Source of the DNA: Takakia lepidozioides | Taxonomy: Eukaryota; Streptophyta; Takakiopsida; Takakiales; Takakiaceae | NCBI GenBank assembly: GCA_030704615.1 | Contig: CM060733.1 | Location: forward strand, 46,438,001-46,502,000 | DNA: 64,000 bases | Direction: 5' to 3' | Shown here: positions 55,780-64,000 of the stretch, piece by piece | Layout of the letters: the number at the start of each line of letters is the position of its first letter | How positions within the stretch are numbered: the first letter of the stretch is position 1 | Made by a program: the position numbers and the translations under genes | The notes under the pieces: generated by a model | The model's input: only the letters and a program-made list of their open reading frames with translations | Database searches by the model: none | Told to the model about the DNA's origin: nothing

Positions 55780-56150
55780 GAGATAATTTTACGGCTTCAC
55801 AGCTGTATCTCACGGGTTATTTTTTCCCGTTCTTTTTAATGTATTTCCAGGGCCTCTATCTCCTGTTCTCTTAAAGAAGGGGAAAAAAAAAAGAAAAAAA
55901 GAAAAAAAAAGAGAAAATTTTAAGAACTGCTGCTAAGGTTTTTTTTTTTTTGCTTAATAGGGAACAACGGTGGCCTGAAAAACTTTATTGGTTTTTGGAA
56001 TTTGAGGAAAAAATAAGGTTACAGGGTTGTTCCCACGCAGTAAGCCTTCACGGCCCTAAGGTGGTTATTTTTTCCACCCTTTTGTAATTTGTTTTAATTA
56101 ATTTGATTAATAGGGCCTTCCTTTAAAAACCAAAAAATAAAATAAAAATA
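55780..56150 (+). mobile_element. Two poly-A retrotransposon 3' tails in a row
   Basis: CCAGGGCCTCTATCTCCTGT followed by a long A-rich run (55850-55915) matches the tail at 61545-61578 (CCAGGGCCACTGTCTCCTGC plus A run). A second A-rich end lies at 56110-56150 after CCTTTTGTAATTTG. These look like 5'-truncated LINE ends. Confidence 0.5.
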
Positions 56151-56391
56151 AAAATTGCTTGCCACCAAAGACAGGAATAGACTATTTTCGTCCGCTAGAT
56201 CTGCAAAATATCTATGGTCATATTTCAGCATCAACCGATGGATGTGAAATTTGTCGTTGGTCGTCGTAAAATCGTTGACGTCTTCTGAACTTCCGACGCT
56301 TCAAACCACATCCCCAAATTGTCGTGGGATCTCGTATGAGATTGTCCCAAAACTTGGGATGCATGTGAGATGCCGACACCTGGGGTTTAGG

Positions 56392-56405
56392 GCTTTGTAG
56401 TTTGC
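56392..56405 (+). promoter_or_regulatory. Telo-box-like motif upstream of NSN1
   Basis: GGGTTTAGGGCTTT lies about 65 bases before the NSN1 start codon. Telo-boxes (AAACCCTAA and permutations) are common in plant ribosome-biogenesis promoters, which fits the gene. Confidence 0.4.
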
Positions 56406-56467
56406 AGCGCTTGTGCTGTTTGTGTGTGCGTGCGCACGGCGCCGTCTGCTCTCTAAAGTAATCCAAG

Positions 56468-59400
56468 ATGGTGAAGAAAAGCAAAAGTAATGTCTCCCCC
56501 TCTCACACCAAAATTATGTTTCTCTCACAGAGCTGCTCATGACGAGGATCAGAAATGCTTCGCAACATGTCTGCATTGGCGTTCACTCTTAGACAGTACC
56601 TCCAGCAATAGCTGTTTTTGGACTGCTTGTGGAGGGCCAATCTCTCTTTCTTGTTTCATGCTTTCTCTTGTTTCATAATCTCTTGAAGCTTTCCAAGGAC
56701 GTTATGAAGTGTCATTTCGTTTCATTTTTTATTGCGACTGGGGCAACCACACTATAGGTCGCACAGCCGGTCAAGTAAGGGGCCACGGAAGATCAGACTG
56801 AGTCGAACCAGATGGAATTTCGGGCTGGGGAACTAGATGGCGTTTCTCGTCACTTGGTTAGGAAATTTAGGGTTGGAAGTGGACTGCATTGAGAGTGGGG
56901 TTTGATTAATGGTGCAGAGAGTAAAAGCAAGCGTATGCCCCTGAGGAAGAAATACAAAATCCTGAAGAAGGTGAAGGAGCACCACAAGAAGAAGGCGAAA
57001 GAGGCCAAAAAGGCGGGCGCTAGTAAGAAACAAAAAGCTGAGAAAGACCCGGGAATCCCCTATGCATGGCCCTTCAAGGAACAGGAACTCCAGGCTCTTG
57101 AGGATCGCCGCGCACGCGCACTGGAAGAAATTGAGAAAAAGAAGCAATCCAAGAAAGAGCGGGTGAGCCTCCCTTTTCTTTTGCTCCTTCCGGTAAATTT
57201 GTGATCAGACTTGTGGGTTCTGCTTGGCTGTCTTTCCCTCTACACCCCGAGAGAGCTAAATTATATGCCACCAACGAGAGTGTGGACACTGCGCGAACTG
57301 CATGCATTGCGAACTGCTCAACTTTTTATTATGCCAAGTTATTTGTGAGTTGTGCGTGTAGAATGGACTGTGAGTTGTGAGTCAATTCCCATCCCAGCTA
57401 CCTGCTTCTCTCATTCCATTGGAGAACACTACTTGTCAGGCTGCTTCACAAACAGGTGTTTGGAGTGAAGACCCACTGACTTCCAAGCAGGTTCAAAGTC
57501 CTTGATTGTCAGCTGTCCTCAGCAGTTTCAGTAGCCTTCAAATTAAAATGTCAGGATGGCAGGCTGAGAAGAGAAAGCTGGGGTTACTGGACGACGAGGC
57601 AGATGCAGATATTGCACAGCTTGCCAAGGATGCTGCCAAACGCAACTCAGACTTCAACATGCGAAAAGGCCCTCGCGTGAGCAATGCTACCACTGCTGGC
57701 CCTCAAGGTCTGTTTGAAGTGTCCCTCACCCAGCTCTTTTATTGGACTCTGAGAAAACTCTTTTAGTTGGGCTGGAAGGGATTTCTGCTGTCTGGTGCAC
57801 CTCAGAAGTCTGACTTGACCAAGTCTTGCAAGTATGCAGATGGGTCACGCAGAGCATTCTGTAAGGAGTTTGTGAAAGTGGTTGAAGCAGCAGATGTGGT
57901 TATCCAAGTGTTGGATGCTAGGGACCCCTTGGGTAGCCGTTGTGTGGATGTGGAACGCATGGTGCACAGATCAGGCCCAACTAAGCGGATTGTACTTCTC
58001 CTCACAATAAGATTGGTACACCCTTCGACACTAGTTTTCCGATTTCATGAATTCAAAGTACGGAGTCTGCAACTTGCCCTTTAGGCCAAAATCCTTGTAA
58101 GAGGAATCAAATCAAATAATAAGGGCAACACAGACACAGGTGAAGACATAAGAACCTACCGTACCCTTCATCAAATTTGTTGGTGAAACCCCCTCAGGGA
58201 TAGGAGGGGCCTTGCCTAGAAATAAGGCTATTGTGGAACTCTCTTCCATGTTTTTCCAGCATTCCAGGGCAGGGAACCATCCTTGTCTTTCACGTCCTCA
58301 TGCAGATGCACAGGTTCAATAGATGTGCATCTGTATCTCTTTTTATGTACATTTAGGTTTGAAGAAAGGCTAATTCCTGCCAGCAATCTGTTCATCATTC
58401 CTCTCTCTTATAAGATTAGTCTTCCCACTGTGCAAATTCTTTGCCGTACTTATAAAGATTCAGTATATCCTGGAGGACTGTTGGTCACTTCACTAAAGAC
58501 CAGTCTGGAAGACTACATGCCTTGAATGATCAAATACAGATCTTGATGCTTTGGGGTGGTTGGATTTCCAAATGTGGGAAAGAGCAGCCTCATCAACAGC
58601 TTGAAGAGAACTCGAGTGGCAAATGTGGGTGCAACCCCGGGTGTGACCAAGGCCATGCAAGAGATCCACCTGGACAAGCATGTGAAGCTGCTGGACTCCC
58701 CTGGTATTGTGTTTGCATCAGCAGGTGACAATGAGGCATCTGCAACACTGCGAAACTGTACCAAGATAGAGAAGCTTGCTGATCCCGTCACCCCAGGTGT
58801 GTAAGCCTGGACCTTACATAGAGATAGAAATGGTCACCAATATTAGAATTTCCAGCAATGGGGGATGAAAACACACCCCTCAATTCTAAATTGACCACAA
58901 GTTGGTTCTTTGTATTTTGACAGTGAAGCAGATATTGCAGCTGTGTCCTGCGGAGAAGCTGATGTCAATTTACAAGGTTGCCAAATTCAACAATGTTGAT
59001 GAGTTCTTGCAAAATTTGGCGATGGTGCGTGGAAAGCTCAAAAAGGGGGGAGTGGGTGACACTGTTGCAATTGCACGTATTGTGCTTCACGACTGGAATG
59101 AAGGTCTCAGTCCTGTCTAACCCAGCACAGCATCTTCAGCATTACTAGAGATACATGAAATGGCGATGAGTGGGCATATCAATGATCTTGTTCTGAAATA
59201 AGAGAATGAGGGAGTCAGACAAACCAGTAGATATTTCTAGATGACAAAGGATGAGATGCATGGTTTTCTATATCAGCATCTCTCTCTCACTCTCTCTCTC
59301 ACAAGACTACAGCAAGCAATATCTGTTGCGAAGAGTCTCTAATTGTGGGAAACACCTTGGGTATTTGAGAAGAATGTCTTCTAGAACTGGAAATGTACCT

Positions 59401-60725
59401 ATATCTAAAGCTGACATGTACAGTTCCTTTTACAGTAAAACCACTTATGTACGTTTCAAATGCAAGCCAAGAATTCACCAGAAGATTCTTGGAACTGACA
59501 TTCATTTATCCTGGTTCAATGGCAGGAAAAATCCCTTACTATACAGTGCCACCTGTGCGGGAGGCCAGTGAGCATGCCGAATCTGCAATTGTAGCTGACT
59601 GGGGCAGGGAGTTTGATGTGGAGGCTCTGTTTAAGAATGAGGAGTCAGTTCTTATAGCTGGACTCCCTTCTATGGTTGACACACTTCATGTGGAAATGCC
59701 TTCCAAGTGCTCCACTTACTATGGACATCGACACTGTTCAGGTTGGTTCAATTTAACCTGGGAATATATTTTCTCCTTGGCAGCAACAACAAAATTGTGT
59801 CCTTTTTCTCTGTCTTGGGCCAAGATGGTAAGGCCACAGGTGAAATGTTGCTCAAACTAGACAAGCTGAAGTGCAGGCAAATGTATGCCGAGCTGTTTTC
59901 ACAGCTTCCGATGAACAAGTGGGGCTCCGGACAGCTCCTTCCTATACTGATGAGGTTTCCTACCTCTGTAGTGGGCTGGGAAAATGGAAATCCTTGGCAT
60001 GATGCTGAGGAGACAGAAATGATGTTGTGTACTATATTGGTTGGTCTTCTAAATGAATCACCCTCGTTGAAATCTGCAAAATGACTGTCATCTTTTGTTG
60101 GTCATTTCCAAAAGCTGGAGGCAATGTCCTCCTTTGGTCTATTTCTTGGGTGAGTACTCACATCAAATTCATACCATGGTGAAGAGCTTTATTGAGAACA
60201 ACTGGAAGACCAGAATGATTTTGTTTTGAAACCTGAGTCCTAGAGCAAGCCTTCTATGATGGTGGTATAGCCATTGTGCCTTGCCTCATCTGCTGTGTCC
60301 ATCTCTAGATTACCTGAAGTGTGAAAACATTTACATGCAGATGGATTCTTGGATTTCAGGAAGTCCCTGGCCCTTTAACACACACCTAGTAAATATTGCT
60401 TTGAGAAACACATGTTAAATACTGCAGGATCTGGACTAAAAGATTTTAGTGCAATTTCTTATAGGGCAACGAGGAGAGCGATGAAGAGGATGACATCGAC
60501 GATGAAGACTCTGACAAGGTAGAGACCGGAGGGGACCTAGGTCCTACTGAGATGGACACTGAAGTTGCTGCTGTGACAAGGGGTCGTGCCTTTTTAAGCC
60601 AAAATGATAAGCTTTATGACACTGAAGGTATTTTAAATCCTCATGCAAAACATGCGGAGAAAAAGCGGGAGAAAAAGGTAGGAAAGGCTGTTCTGACAGA
60701 TGATTATGACTTCAATGAGGACTAA
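56468..60725 (+). pseudogene. NSN1: Nucleostemin-like GTPase (NSN1/GNL3 family), apparently missing a central segment
   Basis: NSN1 is a nucleolar, circularly permuted GTPase for 60S ribosome biogenesis. Exons with matching phases are 56468-56486, 56918-57162, 57563-57707 and 57840-58015, then about 58556-58796, 58924-59103, 59526-59741 and 60465-60725. The basic N-terminus (KKYKILKKVKEHHKKKAKEA), VLDARDPLGSR, the G1 loop GFPNVGKSS, the G3 site [34 protein letters not shown] and the acidic tail ending YDFNED are all clear. Problems: the G4 site expected as NKxD reads TIRL, roughly 100 residues between G4 and G1 are not found in 58016-58550, and the exon with G1 has a stop just upstream. The TAA at 60723 replaces the Tyr of the usual DY(K/R) motif. 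Sequence after it still looks coding (EPMAG). The gene is probably inactive or mis-assembled here. Confidence 0.85.
56530..56735 (+). repeat. Segment in NSN1 intron 1 shared with the OSB-like copy 2 end
   Basis: GACGAGGATCAGAAATGCTT and the following T-rich ATTTCGTTTCATTTT part resemble 23790-23985 (TATGAGGATCAGAACTGCTT onward), with the same order of short matches. Confidence 0.5.
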
Positions 60726-61189
60726 AAACCTGGCCGAATGACTATGGAGGGCAAAGAAAGTGAAGGTGAGGGGGAACCCATGGCTGGAGTTGATTAGGTG
60801 GATGAAAGTTTGAGAGAGAAACTGGCAGGAGACAAAAACAGGTGCCGTGTACTGAAAAGAGGAGAAACTGTGGGCAACGATTTCAATCTTAGAATCTGAA
60901 AGAAAGTCCAAAGTGGAAAAGAGTGGGAGAACCAAACAACAATAGCTGCTATCATGGAGGATCTTGGTAAAATAACTTCATGGGGGCTAGGCTTCAACAT
61001 TTTTACTGAGGTCAAAAGCCTAGAATGTTATAGCTTTTGCATGCTAGAAGCAAGTACAGCTGGGTGAGGTGATTCAAACAGTAAAACAGCAATTGCCGAA
61101 GGAAGTGAGTATGATAGTCCTCTCTGGAGGGGTCAAATTTTGCAGGGACCTGAGCCTCTCCAAATAAATCATGTACTTAATTGACTAGT
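60726..61189. other. Decayed NSN1 3' end and intergenic sequence
   Basis: The first 80 bases still read like the NSN1 C-terminus after the stop. The rest has no clear feature. Confidence 0.45.
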
Positions 61190-61578
61190 TAAACATTGTA
61201 TTTCTATCACAGAAAATCTGGCCAAGAGGACGCAATGTCAATGTGGTTGTGGTAGGACTGTAAAGAACACCACATTCAGCAGCTCTTGATTACGCGTTCT
61301 TAGTTGTATCTCTGGTTCTGTTCCTCTGGTTGCTATAGATGTTCTCTGTCTCAAGATCTCCGGTTTCTTTCGAGTTAGTTCTGATTTACGTAAGTTCTTC
61401 TGGACTATTCTGAATTCTGGCTTCTCTAGTTCCTTGTGCCTTTAGCTGTGGCTCCCTCTTAAGGTTGTTTCTGGTCCGGAGTAGCACCTCGTTCCTCTGC
61501 CTCATGGCCTTTTGTAAGGTTATTTTTTCCCTATTCAATAAAATCTACCAGGGCCACTGTCTCCTGCTCTCAAAAAAA
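61190..61578 (+). mobile_element. 5'-truncated LINE-like 3' end
   Basis: A T- and CT-rich non-coding stretch ends in CCTTTTGTAAGGTTATTTTT, TTCAATAAAATC, CCAGGGCCACTGTCTCCTGC and an A run. The same closing motifs occur at 55850 and, more loosely, 13600-13775. The 5' boundary is uncertain. Confidence 0.5.
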
Positions 61579-61744
61579 AAGAACAACATCAGTAAACAGC
61601 AGGGAAAGGCTTCATTCTTTACCAATGTGGGTTGAAAGCCCTCTACCTTCCTTGTCATGCAAGTATGATCCCAAAATATCTCCACTTCAAATGCTATATT
61701 TGAACATTGACATGTGAATGTTTCCAGGACTGTTGTAGCAAGCA

Positions 61745-62278
61745 ATGCCGTCCTCGCAGATCCTGCCCTTGTTGTGGATTGGGGATGAGTATGCTGCCAA
61801 TGCGCCCGAAGTGCAGGCTTTCAGCTATGTCTTGAACATCTCGATCGAAGTTGACAAGTGCAGCCTCCTTGCTGACCAAGTTTTTTTCCAGCGTTTCCCC
61901 ATCTTCGATTACGGAGGCGAAAAGCAACAGCATGCCATGTTTAATTTCTTGAGCGATGCTTGCTCCCTCATCGAGCAGGGCATGGTGTTGGGTCGGAAGG
62001 TGCTGGTGCATTGTGTGGAAGGAAAGCAACGGTCGTGCGCAGTGGTCGCTGCTTACATGATATTTGCAATGGGGCTTACCACTTCGCAGGCCAAAGACTA
62101 CATCCTCAACAAACGCCCGGAGGCGTTTGACTCTGGTACCCGCATGAACTTTGCACCAGCATTGGAGCGTTGGGAGAAGACTGCAAGGAGCAGAAGCACG
62201 TCAGCGACGGAGAAGAATTATTTACATGCCGGTACCCGTTCTGGATCAAAAGGCTCAAAAGTCCATCAGTCCTACTAA
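61745..62278 (+). CDS. Dual-specificity protein phosphatase, intronless
   Basis: The frame is 177 codons from an ATG. The N-terminus (ILPLLWIGDEYAANAPEVQA) fits the start of the DSP fold. The general-acid loop (FPIFDYGGEK) lies near residue 55 and the phosphate-binding loop HCVEGKQRS (HCX5R) at about residue 94. A helical end is followed by a basic Ser/Arg tail. Such enzymes remove phosphate from tyrosine and serine/threonine, often on MAP kinases. The single exon, next to a LINE-type tail, suggests it could be a retrocopy, but no stop or missing catalytic residue is seen. Its substrate is not predictable. Confidence 0.85.
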   Translation: MPSSQILPLLWIGDEYAANAPEVQAFSYVLNISIEVDKCSLLADQVFFQRFPIFDYGGEKQQHAMFNFLSDACSLIEQGMVLGRKVLVHCVEGKQRSCAVVAAYMIFAMGLTTSQAKDYILNKRPEAFDSGTRMNFAPALERWEKTARSRSTSATEKNYLHAGTRSGSKGSKVHQSY

Positions 62279-62379
62279 ACATGCACGCAAGCGTTAGAGT
62301 GCAGATGATGGAGGTTGGTAGTCGAGGAGGCGGCCCTTAGGGCGTGCAGAATTTCATGCCTTCCCCTGATCTTATGGCA

Positions 62380-62510
62380 AGATTGAGCAATTGGACTCAA
62401 TTTACTTTTGAAGAGAAGCATGTGAGATCTGTGTATTTCGGAAAATTTGCTGGATACGTAGGCATGATCGATGGGCTTCGTGGCCTCGGTGAATGTAAGA
62501 GAACTATTTA
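62380..62510 (+). pseudogene. LKR/SDH-like fragment
   Basis: WTQFTFEEKHVRSVYFGKFA then GYVGMIDGLRGLGE resembles the lysine-ketoglutarate reductase motif of plant LKR/SDH, where a FGK(Y/F)AG.AGMID stretch is typical. Only about 40 residues match. It has no start or continuation, so it is a detached exon fragment at best. Confidence 0.4.
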
Positions 62511-62589
62511 TCATGAGTACTGGCATCCGGAGTTAGGGGTTTTGGGGCTATGGGTTAGAGCTCTCGTGGGAAGTAATATAGTAATTTGA

Positions 62590-63195
62590 TGTCAATTGGT
62601 CTCTTTGGAGTGATGATGATGATGATGGAGTTGCCTGCACGATTGGTGTCGTGGGATTTAGATAGCAGGCAACAACGGAGAAGGTTTTTGAGGTGTGTGG
62701 GGCACAGGTGAGTGAGTTTTGACTTCCATACACCTGTTGAATGTCTTTGTGCAAGTCTTGTGTTGAACTACTGTGGTCATGCTTCAATTCATGGGGTCTC
62801 CTTCACATCATCATACATCATTGACAAGCAATATTTGATAAGTAGATAGTCACATTTTCCCCGAGTTCAAGTAACAGGTTGTGAACTCTACACCCCAGTG
62901 CTGAAAGGAAGGATATACTTAAACTGCTACTAGCGGGCTTTTTGACGCACTGTTTATGTGTGACCAGGCTGTATGTGCGAACACACTCTTCGAGTCTCCA
63001 TGGCCTATTTACCCTTCGTTATCCGTGCTATGGTCCTCTCATGAAGGAAGGAGCAGTGTACAAATCAAGTGTTCATCATCATTAGTTTGGATAAAGTCGT
63101 CCCCGAGTGCCAACGCTTCATGTATGTAACAGATGCCCGTTGTCATGGGAAGAGGTGGATGCGGTTTGTCTCTCCCGGGTGAAAATGTGACTGAC
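62590..63195. other. No recognisable feature
   Basis: Non-coding in all frames as far as I can tell. A short ATG repeat (TGATGATGATGATGATGG) lies near 62609. Confidence 0.45.
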
Positions 63196-63199
63196 ATGG

Positions 63200-63300
63200 A
63201 TGAAGTACGATTCAGGAAAAGCTTAGAAGATTGAAGAACTTTGGGAGAAGTATTTTGCGAACCCTTCCCAGCGGTGGGACAACGAAGTTAACAAGGTATC
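63200..63300 (+). pseudogene. OSB-like (PDF-motif) exon fragment
   Basis: The frame KIEELWEKYFANPSQRWDNE then VNK, ending at a GTATCG splice-donor-like site, matches the Trp-rich half of the PDF motif, as at 22860 and 23410. Arg replaces the first Trp of the WWDN motif. It is a third, more distant copy. Confidence 0.55.
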
Positions 63301-63517
63301 GCTGGGGCTACCAGTCAGTTGATGATAGAAATTCAATGCAAGTACGCAAAGAACAGATTCTACGCTTTCTGTTTCACAGAGTGTCCACAACCTTATACAA
63401 GCCAGAACTATTCTCCTCACTTGTTATGTAGATGGTCAAGCACAATGATGTGGAGCACTTGTAATTCCTCTTTGGACTCTTTTGGAGTGAGCCAGAGTAC
63501 ATTGTAGAGATTTCAGT

Positions 63518-63832
63518 ATGAGATGGGGTGGTTCCTTGGACTTATCAGGTGGTCACTGGTGCAAATTTGTAGCATCCAGTGATGTGAAGGTGAGTTTTCC
63601 TGAGTCATTAACTGCTTCACGGATGTTCATGAGTACATGCAATGTACTTGGAATCAAGTTGGACAGACCTGACAAGGTAGTGAAGAAGAAAGTGCAGGCA
63701 GCTTTTGGTGTGCCAAAGGAGCCGAGTAATGTGGTCACTGGGGACCAAATTCTTAGTAAGGACTTGAGTGAAATCAGAAATGATTCTCCTTTGTTGCTCA
63801 CAAAAAGCATATATCGCAGCATATCAGGCTGA
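63518..63832 (+). CDS. Unrecognised open frame
   Basis: This is a frame of 104 codons. It includes KLDRPDKVVKKKVQAAFGVP then KEPSNVVTGDQILSKDL. I do not recognise it. It ends just before the PPR fragment and may be an exon of the same broken OSB-like neighbourhood. Confidence 0.2.
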   Translation: MRWGGSLDLSGGHWCKFVASSDVKVSFPESLTASRMFMSTCNVLGIKLDRPDKVVKKKVQAAFGVPKEPSNVVTGDQILSKDLSEIRNDSPLLLTKSIYRSISG

Positions 63833-64000
63833 AGATGCAATGGAATTTTTCAATTATATGTGCCAAGAAGGTATGCACTTGGATTGGATTACTTACTTGA
63901 GCATCTTGACAGCATTTGGCAGTACAGCAGCTTTGAAATGGGGCAAAGAAGTTCATCCGTGCATCAGATATGATGGCCTTGAATCATATGTGCGTGTAGG
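63833..64000 (+). pseudogene. PPR repeats at the window edge
   Basis: AEDAMEFFNYMCQEGMHLDW, then ITYLSILTAFGSTAALKWGK and EVHPCIRYDG, form about one and a half pentatricopeptide repeats, running out of the window. Whether the gene is intact beyond the edge cannot be seen. No start is present upstream. Confidence 0.65.

Noticed and set aside
56218-56484. An 88-codon minus-strand frame before NSN1
   Set aside because: It overlaps the NSN1 leader and first exon and shows no domain.
1-64000. CRISPR arrays, bacterial operons or phage genes
   Set aside because: The window is eukaryotic; the tandem repeats lack regular spacers, and no prokaryotic gene was seen.

Overview
This window is nuclear DNA from a land plant. 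The signs are spliced genes with GT-AG introns, an intact plant-type ATG2 gene, a nucleostemin-like NSN1 gene, and many fragments of plant PPR, F-box, LRR-receptor and OSB (PDF-motif) genes. It also holds Ty3 and Ty1 retrotransposons, SINE-like and LINE-like tails, and MITEs. The scattered PPR debris makes a seed-free plant (fern, lycophyte or moss) plausible, but the sequence alone does not settle this.

Layout. Positions 1-240 hold the end of a minus-strand Ty3 integrase. Positions 459-12394 are a decayed Ty3 element on the plus strand (element 1). Its gag gene is split by a 2.09-kb terminal-inverted-repeat (TIR) transposon with a perfect 8-base target duplication. Positions 12545-13575 are a TTAA-flanked TIR element. 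Positions 14445-19090 are a second, 5'-truncated Ty3 element of the same family on the minus strand (element 2). Both Ty3 copies end their integrase with a PHD finger. Positions 19200-24000 are PPR debris, an unrecognised lysine/glutamate-rich reading frame pair and two tandem degraded OSB-like copies. Positions 24655-25668 carry an unrecognised 338-codon frame with two TAG stops. It is followed by a 145-base sequence that recurs inverted at 265-408. Two short, intact F-box reading frames follow at 26408-27038, then a broken F-box/kelch-type gene and a broken LRR receptor-like gene.

The best gene is ATG2 on the minus strand, 49280 to 37463. I reconstruct 14 exons with consistent phases, giving 2,243 residues. 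It encodes the lipid-transfer protein of autophagosome formation. Upstream of it lie SINE-like units, a 285-base MITE, a 113-base tandem repeat, and two Ty1/copia 3' ends arranged back to back; one LTR contains a LINE reverse-transcriptase fragment. From 56468 to 60725 an NSN1 (ribosome-biogenesis GTPase) gene is recognisable exon by exon, but it seems to lack a central segment and has an early stop. An intronless dual-specificity phosphatase gene (61745-62278) is intact. The window ends in fragments resembling LKR/SDH, OSB and PPR genes.

The functional content is therefore small: ATG2, the phosphatase, possibly the F-box pair, and possibly NSN1. It sits in a bed of nested mobile elements whose stop codons, where they can be compared, are all explained by C-to-T or G-to-A transitions. 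That fits mutation of methylated DNA.
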